Assembly (NCBI GenBank): GCA_951812925.1
Contig: OX638372.1
Location: 9,114,001 to 9,178,000, forward strand
Source of the DNA: Calliopum simillimum
Taxonomy: Eukaryota > Arthropoda > Insecta > Diptera > Lauxaniidae
Length of the DNA stretch: 64,000 nucleotides
Reading direction: 5' to 3'
Shown here piece by piece: positions 1 through 11,900 of the stretch. The notes under the pieces are model-generated. The model had not been told where the DNA came from and made no database searches. It saw nothing but the letters and a program-made list of their open reading frames with translations. The translations under genes were made by a program, and so were the position numbers. Every line of letters starts with the position of its first letter. Position 1 is the stretch's first letter.

Positions 1-13
1 AAGGCAATTAATA

Positions 14-362
14 GGCCTGTTTTTTTTGACGCTTATATACAATTGTGGTAATTTTTCAAATTGCAATAACTTATGAACGGTGAGTCGTACGAAAAATAAT
101 TTTAATCTTTTGTAAAAAAAACATAATTATTTAGAAGTTATTAAAAAAAAGTAATTTTTTGCTGTTTATCGGCGCTTAACCAGTTTTTATAGAATAACTC
201 CTAAAAGATAATTTTTTTTAAAAGTAAAATGAAAAGTTTTTGTAGAGAACGTGATTCTTCATAAAAAAGTTCTTAACAGTTTTATTGTGCAACTCCATGT
301 TCATGAGTTATCGCAACTTCAAAATATCCACAACTGTATATACGCGTCAAAAGAAACACGGC
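14..362. repeat. Palindromic (foldback) element, about 350 bp
   Basis: The left arm from 14 (GGCCTGTTTTTTTTGACGC) pairs with the reverse complement of the sequence ending near 362 (GCCGTGTTTCTTTTGACGC). Pairing runs about 80 bp inward through TTGCAATAACTTATGAACGG and its partner GTTGCGATAACTCATGAAC. The interior is AT-rich and non-coding. It shares the core GGTGAGTCGTACGAAAAA with other palindromes in the window (near 5630, 10470, 31660). Probably a MITE-like non-autonomous element; the left edge is close to the window end. Confidence 0.6.
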
Positions 363-789
363 TAATATAGGTACCAACTCAAATAACTTAAAAGGAAATC
401 TTGAGATATGAAGGTAGCGTTTAGTGCAAAAAACACTAAACATGTAATTTGCCTTGAGGGTGTGATCATTCTGATTTCATTTTCGCCATGTGATATGAAC
501 GGATATATAATCTTGTCGGTATTTGATAAGCAAAACGACATAGCAAAATAGTTTTGAGCGTCCTTCATATAACCCCAAAAATCGTGTTTTTTTAACTTTT
601 AGTTAAACCATACGTGATAGACCGATTCGGATTCAGAATCGACAAATACATCGAAAATGACTATTTTTGCTTAGAATTGTTTCTATTTTTTTTTTTTTTT
701 TTTCAAAAACTGCATAAATCTAATGAGCCATGTCGGATCAAAATTGGTGCTTGCTCAAGAAAATTGGATATTTTTTACCTAATTTTTAT

Positions 790-1600
790 ACCCTACACCC
801 AGCGTAAATTCACTTTGTCCTTTCGTTTGTAACGCGAAGAAGGAGGAGTGGCAGGTATAGTAAAGTATAAATATTCTTGATCCGCGTCATCTCCTGAGTC
901 GATATAGCCATGTCCGTCTGTCTGACTTGTTGGCAGGCTGGCAGGCTGTCCGTCTGTGGAAATACTTTTTACGGAAAAACTAAGCAAGATAGTTCGATGA
1001 AATTTGGTACACTGCCTTTGTTGTAAAAGCTAGCTCGCGGGATAGAAAACAAGCAAAATCGGTAAACGAACACGCCTACCGCTCATACAACCAAAATAGA
1101 CGTAAGAACTAAAGATAGTGAGTGCAAGCTCTAGCCAAAAGCTAGGTGAATTCGAGAAAGAGGGCGTGGCATCTCCTATATAAGTATAAGTTTCAAAATG
1201 GGGGCGTGGCATCTCTCATATAAATAAAACTTTCAAAATGCTATACTGCAAGCGTTTTTTAAGAGAATTCAACCAAATTACACTCAGACACTTGGACATC
1301 AATTGCAAGCTCTGCAAAAAAAACTCGGCAAACTCGGACAATGTAGGCATGACACCGTCTATATAAGCAAAAATTTCAAAATGCTATACTAAAAGTTTTT
1401 TTTGATATGATTCAACAAAATTTTACTCAGACACTAACGATAGTAAGCGCAAGCTCTGAGCAAAAACTTGGTTGATTCGGACAAGAAAGTGTAGAATCTC
1501 CCATAGCCATGGTCTAAGCAAAAACTACGTGAATTCAGAAATGAAGGCATGGCACCCTACAAGCAAAATTTTAAAAATGCTTCGGTGTAGGGTTTTTAGT
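790..1600 (+). repeat. Dispersed element with TCCGTCTG head and about 120-150 bp tandem units (copy A)
   Basis: The head holds GATATAGCCATGTCCGTCTG followed by GAAATTTGGTACACTGCC and ACACGCCTACCGC. The tail is an imperfect tandem array whose unit carries AGGGCGTGGCATCTCC, TATATAAGYAAAA, TTTCAAAATGCTATACT and a spacer with CAAGCTCTGAGCAAAAACT. The same arrangement recurs at 33431-34250 (same strand) and, tail only, at 26440-27060 (opposite strand). No coding capacity is seen. Internal tandem repeats recall DINE/Helentron-type elements, but that is inference. Confidence 0.6.
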
Positions 1601-2906
1601 TTTTGGCCTGGCCAAAGGTAACACCCTTACTAGTTATTACTAAATTTCATATTTTTGATAAAAAATTGATTTCAATTAATCCCGCGATTTTCATGGACTA
1701 ATCCGGGATTTTTATAAGATTCATATGAAAAATAATTTTGTCTTCTTCTTTACATAAAAAGTATTTTAGAAGATGTTAAAAGTAGGCCATGTATACCGTT
1801 CTTATTAATCTTAGTACTGAAAAAGTAGTAAAAATAGTACTTTTGGCAATATAGCAGAAAACTTACTATGTGCTAAGAGCCTGATTTACTCCAAAGGTAA
1901 TGTCTTTCAGAAGAGCACAACTCATATCACACATGTACATCAAAAGGGTATTTTGCACATAAATATGTGTGTTAATTGCGATAATTAGATTTGCAAAAAC
2001 TACGTGTACGAAAACTGAACGCGCTCACTGTAGTTGGTCCATTCACAAATCAACGTTTTAATGAATGCATGCTGATGTTGCCTACACACGTACATGTTAT
2101 GTAACAAGTATAACCATGCTGCAGCACTCGAAAGTCTTTTATTTTTTTTAGTTTATTTAAAGTCATTTTGACCAAAAAAAAAAAGCATCAAAACCGACAA
2201 TCAAGCGTCAAGAGAAAAAAAACAATCATGGTAGAAAATAGAGCTTTATCATCACAACAATACTTAGTAAGTAAGTTGGAGCATGTGCAACATTTCGCAA
2301 TAAGTCCTCCTCAAAACAGCTAGCGGTTGTAACTTTAAATTACACACCGAAAAAGCACACCCATAATACGAAATTCAAAACTCAAAAAAAACAAACAAAA
2401 CCCCAATTCAAAAACGGTTTTGTGTTGCCTCAGGCCATTATCCACGCGAAATGTTACACAAAAGCCAATCACTCACTGTTGCATACACAAGACCCCAAAA
2501 AAAGCTTTCACTATCATTGGTATGACAATGGAGGTTTTAACTTTCGATCAACAGCGTTCAAACAATCCAGAGTTTAAGCCAAAGCCATGCAACATGTTCG
2601 AAGCTTAGATGAATGGTTGGCGCTCACATTTTTAGATAACAATTTAATACAAATCACGTTTCTTGCATTTTGAGAAAAAAAAGAAAAAACTCGAAAAATA
2701 ATCGACATACCTCTACCTTAGAGCTTTGCGAACTTTTAAGTTAAACATTCAGTTAATATTTGGAAGCGTAACCGTCAAAACGTTATTAACGGAAGTTTCG
2801 TCGTGGTGTGGTGAATGATACAAGCAAGTCTATCGTAGGTCGAACGAAACTGAGAGTTTTGTACATTTTCGAAAATACTCCGTGAAGTGCCGAAGCTTTA
2901 AATACA
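1601..2906. other. Upstream region of Peritrophin-A; nothing else recognised
   Basis: AT-rich sequence with short A/T runs and no supported ORF. The last 120 bp before the ATG are somewhat GC-richer and probably contain the promoter and 5' UTR. I could not place a convincing TATA box or initiator. Confidence 0.4.
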
Positions 2907-5900
2907 ATGAACAAATTCCAGTGCAATATTGTTCTAGTCCTGGCTCTAGTAAGCTATGGTAAGTCGGAAATCATATGTATCCGTATATCGAGGAAAAGGA
3001 ATTTATTTCCTAAATATTATACCATTGTTTGTAGTTGCGAAAAATATATCAAACTTTCAAATTTTAAATATTTTTTTTTATATTGTCTACTGCACGAAGT
3101 GATCATGTTTTTCTTTGATTTATTTCTATATTGATTTGGTAATTCATCCAATTACCAAATCCAAAATAAGCGAATGCACAGCCGCAGACTTTCAATTATT
3201 CATTCATTTTTCATGTTACTCGTATTTTGTTATTGCATAAATGGATCCAAGCGTTTCATTTGTAACCAAACATTTTTTTGTTTTTTGCATTACCGCCACA
3301 AATATCAATCACTAACGCAATATGTGGAGCAGACAATCTCCGCCTCACATTAGTCATACCAGGCGACCAGTTCAATTTTTTTTTGAAAGATAAAAAAGCT
3401 CGCTTTTGCAGACATCAGACAGCAGCAGCCAAGTATTTAACCACTTAGCTATTGTTCTTAGCGCTTATATAAGCGTGCTTGCTTGGACCTCAATTTTATT
3501 TGATTTTTTTTTTTTTGTATTTTGATATTGGTTAGTGGTTGTGGCAATTTGAAAACTTGCTCCATTTTAAGTTTACTTGGTTTTATTGTTGGTTTATTTT
3601 TGTTTTTTGTATTAAGTTTGTGGTTTTTTTATTATTAAGCTTTTGTTTTAATTTTAACCCATTGGTAATTGAGTTGATTACTGGTTTTATTAGATTTAAT
3701 TAACTAAACCTGCAATACCGTTTGTTGTCTGTCGCACCCATTAAATAGATTGTAGGTGAATATTTTGAAAAAAAAAAAAAAAAAAAATAACCAGTACCTT
3801 TGCGTTAAACTGGATTTTCTGCTGCCTAAGCTTATATTCTTGGTTTGGTTTCAGATCTGTTATCTGTTTCTTCTAATGAAAAAGTTGTAGATCTTGAACT
3901 ATTAAAATATTGCTTGGATTTATATAAATCCATTTGTATGTATATGTGTATATATAGGAGCTATTGAGTATATCATATAACAATGCTTAATTTGTATTTT
4001 TTTCGAGAGTGACGTACGTGTACGTTATTTTTTATTGCTTTTTTTTAATATTTTAGTCCTGAAAATCTCAAGCTATGCTTATTTTTTACTTGCTAAAATA
4101 CACTATTTGATATACTTAGCTAATTCGATTTCGATTCGAACTAAATCGAATCGCGACTTTGCCATCATCATCTAATTCGATTTTGATTGGAAAAGTTTTC
4201 GATTTCAATTCTGGAAATCAAAATATATGATAGCAAAATCTCGATTCGATTTAGTTCGAATCGAAATCGAATTAGATGATAAAGATGATTTTTTTATGAA
4301 TAAATTAAAAATCAAACAAATTCTATATATTCAGGAAAACTTAAAAGATGCCAAATTGAACCCCATTATATTTATTGGCCCTATGCTCCTCCTAGGAGTT
4401 AAAGGAGAATACAAACATACATACATACATATTTATTTATTTCAAACTCGAATGAAAAAGAAAAAATCTGTATATGAAATTGGATCAGCTACACGGAAAA
4501 AAAATAACTAGACTTTTTTTAATCTTCGTTCATTTCACATATCTATTAAAAACTGCTTAAAAATTTATAAAATTTTAACTTTATTTATTGAGCTACAGGT
4601 CGGTAGAATATTTTTCAATTTAAATTGTTGACAAATTCAAACTTTTATTTATCGAATATTTCGTCTTTCGTTGAAAATATTTCACTGACCTGTAGCTCGA
4701 TAAATAAAGTTAAAATTAAATAAAAGGTCGAAAACAAAAATAATAGTTTTATTAAATTTTCAAAGTTCCTTACAAGGAAATATTTGAATTTCAGCATAGT
4801 AAACATTATCAAGCTGGATAATGCAAATTTCTAAAAACATGTGATACTTAATTATTTTGTTAAATAAACTAAACTAAAAAAACAATAAAAATTAAAAAAA
4901 AAATTTTTTTTTGTGCACGGAGAGCCAGCGCTTGGCTGACCCTCCTTATAGTATCAAAGCTGAATTTTTTTGTGGGTGTTCTTTCAATAGTAGTTTCCAG
5001 TGAAATCCTGAGAGGTTGGTGCCTTCGTGAGATATCGGGTGCAAAAGGTCGAGAAAAACAGTTCTTTGTAAATATCTCGAAAAAAGTTCGTTCCACAGTT
5101 TTGTAGCTCAGCAAATTTCATATCGAAAAGTGGTGCAACCCAAAGCAAAAGACATATCCTATTTTAAGATATTTTCCGCGTACAAGTGTTTATAGTAATA
5201 TGATTGTCGATTTTGAAATAAATATAACTAATAGTTATTAATAGTTATTAACTATGCCTACGTCATAGTATCATGGCTGAATTTTTTTGTGGGTATTCTT
5301 CCAATAGTGAGTACTAACTTTTGTTTTAGTCAAACCGAGTGCGAAAGGTAGAGAAAAATCAAAATTTTTTTGTAGAACCGATTCTTTGCGAGATATTCGC
5401 AAAAAACTGATTTACTCGACTTTTCACACCCGATATCTCGCAAAAGCACCACCTCTCACGGTATAACTAAAACAAAAGTTAGTAGTCCCTATTAGAAAAA
5501 GATCCACAAAAAATTCTGCCATGATACTATAACGTAGTTGTATGTAGTTATAGTAATTTGAAAATCAAAATTCATATTACTATGAACACTTGCATGCGGA
5601 AAATAACTTAAAATAGGATATCTACTAAACTGTGGGTCGTATGAAAACAATTTGCACCTCTATTCGATATAAAATTTAGTGAACTACAAAATTGTGGAAA
5701 TAAATTTTTTTGTAGATATAACTGTTACCGAGATATTTGCAAAAAATTGTTTTCTTCGACCTTTTGGACCCGATAACTCACGAAGGCACCACCTCTCAGG
5801 ATTACACTAGAACATGAGTTCATTCCTACTATTGAAAGAACACCCACAAAAAAATTCGGCTTTGATAACATAAGGAGGGTCAGCCAAGCGCTGGCTCTTA

Positions 5901-8900
5901 GTCTATTAGGTGAGATTTGAACTTGGGATATGTCGTGTGATACATACGCACAGTGTGGTAGATTTGCACATTAGCCATCAGCACCACAGACATATAATTA
6001 AGATGACTGCAGGGATTAAAATAAGAAATTTCAAAAATATCCCAAAATGATGCAAAGACTTTAAGAGGATCCAAATAAACTCGTAAGAGCATCTCAATAT
6101 CGGATGTTATTATTAGAGCGATATGAAATCAAGACAACCGACAAATATTTTGGAAAATTATTTTTTAAATTTTTTGATGTAACCTTCCTTGCAATCAAAA
6201 TCATCATCTTAAGCAGTAGACATTTCCAAATTCCGAACTGTATTCGAACTGTAACTGCGGTCTTTATTATCACTGATCTTGAATTCCAGTTTTCCAAGCT
6301 TGGAGTGTTGAAGAAAATAAGTATATAAAAATTCGATTGCGGTGTGGAGTTTTGATACGATTATAATGATACTATTGCGCTAATAAGTAGATCGTTCACA
6401 ATCGGTCGAATGTGGCGTACCTACTGAAAGGAAAATAATCGAAAGTGGTAAATTTTACACATTAATTTTCTACAAATTTTGATATTCTGCAATTTCGAAT
6501 TCGAATTCTATGCATTTGCGAAATATTAGCATTCAAAGAGGTTACAAAAGAGCTTTCGCTCAGCTATTTGAAAAGTAAGCATTAAAGAAAAAAATAAATG
6601 TTAGGATTAAAATTATGAAGTAGACTAGCATAGATTGATTGACTGTCCAAAAAAGCTCCGTAACATTTTTTAATTCCCAGCATTTGTTTTTTGAAGAAAT
6701 TGTTTAAAAATGTTCAATAAGAAACGTGTTTTTCACTGCTATTTAAGAATATATTTTTTATGTTTTAATTATTTTAAATGCATTCCATAGTTTACAGCCC
6801 TATCGTTTTTAATAAATAAATTAACATTCAGTTCACATACATACAGAGACACTCTTTTGACCATAAAATATTTTTACTTTCTGTTCAAAAGACTGACAAA
6901 CATAATTTTGATTATGTTCAAGTTTACTGAATGGCTTCCACGAATAACTTAACATAAAACTGTGTCCATAATTTTATTACTACAAATTGTTTTTTTTTTA
7001 TTTGCAAGAATTTAGGTTTAGGAATTTATTTGCAAGACACGTGGTCTGCTTTTAAAATTGAAAGATATCGTAAAGAAGAGCTATAAAACAAAAGAAACAA
7101 TGCACTTGGAATGGTGTTATCTCTGACCTTGCCAAATAAATAAATTCTTTCTATTTCTACAATTTGTATTAAATTTTGTCACATTCCTATAAGTAAGCGA
7201 AAACTTGATTCGGCCATCCGAAGGCAACAAACAGGATTCCGATCATGCGTGGATCAAATCAACACCCTCAGAATAATTGTCGAACAATCATGCGAGTGGC
7301 GCACAGTGCGTTGAGCTCATACAAAAATTGGTCAAAAATAGAATTTGGTACTTTAAATAATTTCGGGCTACTGAGCTCAAAAATGATTTCAGATTTGTTG
7401 TAATCTTTATAGTTTTGCTAAAAACAGGTGTTTAGGACGATTTTCTTAAGTCCCATGTATAACGATTTTTTTATTTATCTTCAAAATATGTGTTTTTGTT
7501 ATATACGTATAATGTTTAATGTACTTTTGAAACCATTTGTGTTAATAGAAACAAAAAAAAAAAAATTTTCAACATAAATTTTATATTTCATGTAAATTTT
7601 TCTTTTTAAGCATTTTAAAAAAAAAAAAAAAGTAGGAAAAGTTATTTGCAGTTCCTGATTATAGAGAATCAGTACTAGAAGACTAAAAAAAAACGGCACT
7701 TATTTTTATAAGATTTGGTTTTTTTTTTCATCGAAATTTGTCAATTTCTGAAGTTTTTCGTTTGATTATATCATATATTAAAACCACTACAATATATACT
7801 AAATTATATATTTTCAATAATTTTTTAATTTTATTTATATACCTAAATATTATTTATAATAAAAAACTTTACTTCGTTTAGTTTAATCAAAACGCAAATT
7901 TCATATTATAATTATATATTTGTTTAAGAGAACCCAAAATGAGTTGAAGAAAAAAACATGATTTTTTTGAAAAATATCTCAACTTTGAAGTGTCACAGCA
8001 TAGCCAAAACTGAGTTTTTCCCCTAAATATTTTGGTTTTATTTTATTGATACAATTACCTGTCGATTGATTTCAATATTGTTAGGTTTTGAGTCACAAAA
8101 AATTTTGATTTTTGTCTATGGGCCAACGCAGTGTGTGGCGTGCTGAATTTTGTCCATTGATGGTAGCGAGTATATCAAATTCTTTTTAATAATATTGCTT
8201 CGTTTTTCCTAATCATAACAGATAGAAAGTCAGATAGATACATATACGTATGTATTTGCAAAGGTGGTAAAAAACAGTATGTAGTATTTCTTTCTTCATC
8301 TAGACAGCTCTCAGTGGCATCTAAAAGCTGCCAAAATTGTATATCTCTATGCCTTCTGGTTCTCGAGATAAAAGGCATGAAAACTTTACTATAACTTTAA
8401 TACGAAAAAGTATTTATATAGAACAATGACAAAAAAAGTATTTATTTTTAAATTGTTTTGATATAAATTTTAAACTTTTCTGGAATAAATTTTTAAACTT
8501 TTATGGAAAAAATTCTGAATTCGATACCAAAAAAGTTTAAAATCAAAAGCAAAGAGATTCAAAAGTAAGAAAAGTTAAGTATCACTTTTTAGTGTGAGGA
8601 TATAATATGATAGAATTTGTGTGAATTTTTTCATCAAATTATAAAGTTCCGGTTCCTGAAATTTCATAAAAATGGACATGTCATATTTTAAAATCTTTTT
8701 ATGTATACCCTTGGTATCAGCTATAAAAAAAGCTCAGCGATATTATAAAATAATCTTCCTTTTTTTAAAAAAACTATAGTGGAGTGCCTGGGGCTTTTAA
8801 CCTAGGATTTCTACAAGACCGAATGAATTTATATGGTTGGGATGGGATTTTGTTTTAAATGCCATAAAAAAAAAAGTTTACCCAAAATTTTTTTGTGCTT

Positions 8901-11900
8901 TTGATTTGTGTATTAACTATAAAAAGTTAGTATAACACTACATTTAAAATAACTGTAACAATTTGCAAACAATTTTTTCTAAACTATTTTGAGGTCGCTG
9001 AACACGAAAAATGCAATTTTTTTTTTTCCTTCTAACCGTTCCCGAGTTATTCGGCCATTTTTATTTTCGAGATTATAGCATCATATACATCAATATATTT
9101 GTATAACGCCAAATCTGATCGATTTTATTTTATCACGATTAGAAAGAATGACTAATGGCGTTTCTAACGGGTATACCAATGATTATGCTCCGAATAAAAT
9201 TAACTGAGTTAGGTATAGCACGAAAAACTTAGATTTTTTAAAAAAATTTTTAAATTTTTCATACCAACGTCAAATGAAAAACTTAGTTTTTCGCATATAT
9301 TTATTTAAAAAAAATTTTTTCATAATTTTATTCAATGGCACATTTAATTTCAAACATTTAAAGCAAACTTTGAGCAAAATCGAATGAAATCTCGTGAAGA
9401 TATTAAAGTTCTAGTGCAATGAAGGCATATCGTTTTCTTTCAAAAATTTATATTTTTGATGCAATTTCAACCCGGTCCTAAATGTTCTTCTACAAAAAAT
9501 GATGAGAGCTTCTTTAAAATGTTTAATGAGTGTAGAATGGCCGATGTGGAAGCTGAAAAATTGGATCTGTTGACTTAGGCTGAACATTTTGAAAATGCTC
9601 TGGACAACTTCTCATCATTCTTATTGCACCAAATCCTTAATATCTTCAAGAAATCGCATTCGATTTTGCTCAACCTAGGCTTAAAATGTTTGGAATTAAA
9701 TTTGCCCTTGAATAAAATTTTTAAAAAAATTTTTTTCAAATAAATAAATGCGAAAAACTAAGTTTTTCATTTGATATTGATATGAAAAATTTTTTAAAAT
9801 TTTTAAAAAATCTGAGTTTTTCCTGCTATAATTTAGTTAATTTTGTTCGGAGCATAATCATTGGTATACTCGTTAAAAGAGCCATTACTCACTCTTTGTA
9901 AGCGTTGTAAAATAAAACCGATCGGACTTGGCGTTCTACAAATATATTGATGTATATGAAGCTATAACCTCGAAAATATAAATGTCCGAATAACTCGGGA
10001 ACGGCCCAAAGAAATAAAAAATAAGTGGGTTTTTCGAGTTCAACGACTCTAAATTAGTTTAGAAAAAATAGTTTGCAAGCTGTTACATCTATTTTGGATT
10101 TAGTGTTTTATTAACTTTTTATAGTTATTGCTTAAATAAAGAAAAAATCAATTGCACAAAAAAATTTTTGGTAAACTTTTCTTTTTATGGTATAAAAAAC
10201 AAAATCCCACCTCAACTATATAAATTCATTCGCTCTAATAAATATCCTAGGTTAAAAGTCTCAGGCACTCCACTAATCGTAAAACACATTTAAAATTACT
10301 ATTTTTATCTCTGTAACGGGTACTTCTAGAGAAAAATTCTAGTAAACTTCTTCGCAATTGAAGTTGTTTCCAACACCGACTACGGTGTTTTGTCCAAAAA
10401 GGCAAAACGAAGAGGCATACTGCGTTTAACTTTTCATAAAACTATGTTCATTTTCAAATCGCGATATCTCATGAACGGTAAGTCGGACGGAAAAAGTGTT
10501 GGTAAAGATATTCATAGAGAATAACATGTTCTACAAAATCCAAGAAAAAAATTTTTTCTGCGGCATATCGTTTCGGATTATTTTGCAAAAACAGTTTTTT
10601 TCTAAATTTTAAGTTTGTCAAAAGATATCTCCTAAACTTTAAGTCGTACAAAAAAAAAAAACAAAATATTGTTTGTAGAACAAACAATTCCCTATAAGCT
10701 GGTATTTTTGTTTTATTGCAGCGACGCTCCGTTCATGTATTATCAAAACTTAAAAGAAAAAACCAGTTTAAAAAACTTCGAAAAACTTTCCAGGTAAATC
10801 TACCAAATAACCGCACTACAAAAAAGATCACAACTTTTTAATAGGTAAACTTTTTTATTTATATTTTAAGCTAAACATTCCACTTTTAATAATTAAATTT
10901 CATGCGGTCTTGTAGAAGTCCTACGTATACAGTGTTTTTAACTCCCTGGGAACTCTACTACTATACGATTAATTAATTGAAATTCCTTGATTGCAATGAA
11001 GTGAGACGATGTAAAGTAATTGAAGTTACAATAAAAAGGCTTTTGCAATGTCTTCTTTTTTTCAACCACTTTAGTTGTGGTCATTCGACTAGAAACAAAC
11101 AAGAGCATTGAAATAAGTAACTACTATATGTATGTATATTTATTTGTGCTTTTAGTTTTTGATATTTTTGAAATTACATTTTTGAATTTGGCTTACTTCA
11201 CTTTTGCGACTACCCCATTAGGCCTGTTCCGTAATCCGTGTGGTTTCAATTACTTTTCATTTTGGCAGCTTTTTGATGAAAATGGTGAGCCACACGATAA
11301 AAAGTATAAGAATCTCTTTTGTAGAGAATTACAGGTTCCACAAATAAACAGTAGGGGTGTGTGGGGTAAAGTGGGAAATTTTTTTTCAAAGCTCCATAAA
11401 ATAAACAAAACTTCTTATTTTTTCATGTTTCAACTTTTTTCAGTAAAGAAAATTAAATAAGCTATATTTTTACCGAAGAAACGAACCGAAAATATACATT
11501 TTCTGTTGAGTACTACGCTTTGACCGAGGATGCCCAAAATGTCAAAAATTAAAAATCGTGGGGTAAAGTGGGAAACTAATCAAAACTAACACAAATGTTG
11601 GAACAGAGTTCTAATATCTTTGAAGTAAGTCAAAAAAGGTTTAAAGAACACATCCATAGGAGTAAATATGAAAAAAAAAAATAATTTGGCCGGAAAAAAA
11701 TAAATAAACAAATGCGTCTAAAAAAATTGGTGAAATTGTAGCTTATTCGTTGTTCTCTCTTGAAACATCCAAGTCCGAGTCACAGTGTTTGCAATAAAAG
11801 AAGCTTGTAGTGATATTAACGCTTTTTAAGGGAAATCGGCGTTGACAATCCTTTTTGTTGCATTCGATAGTATTGTATTTGGTCATGATTTCGGGCATGA

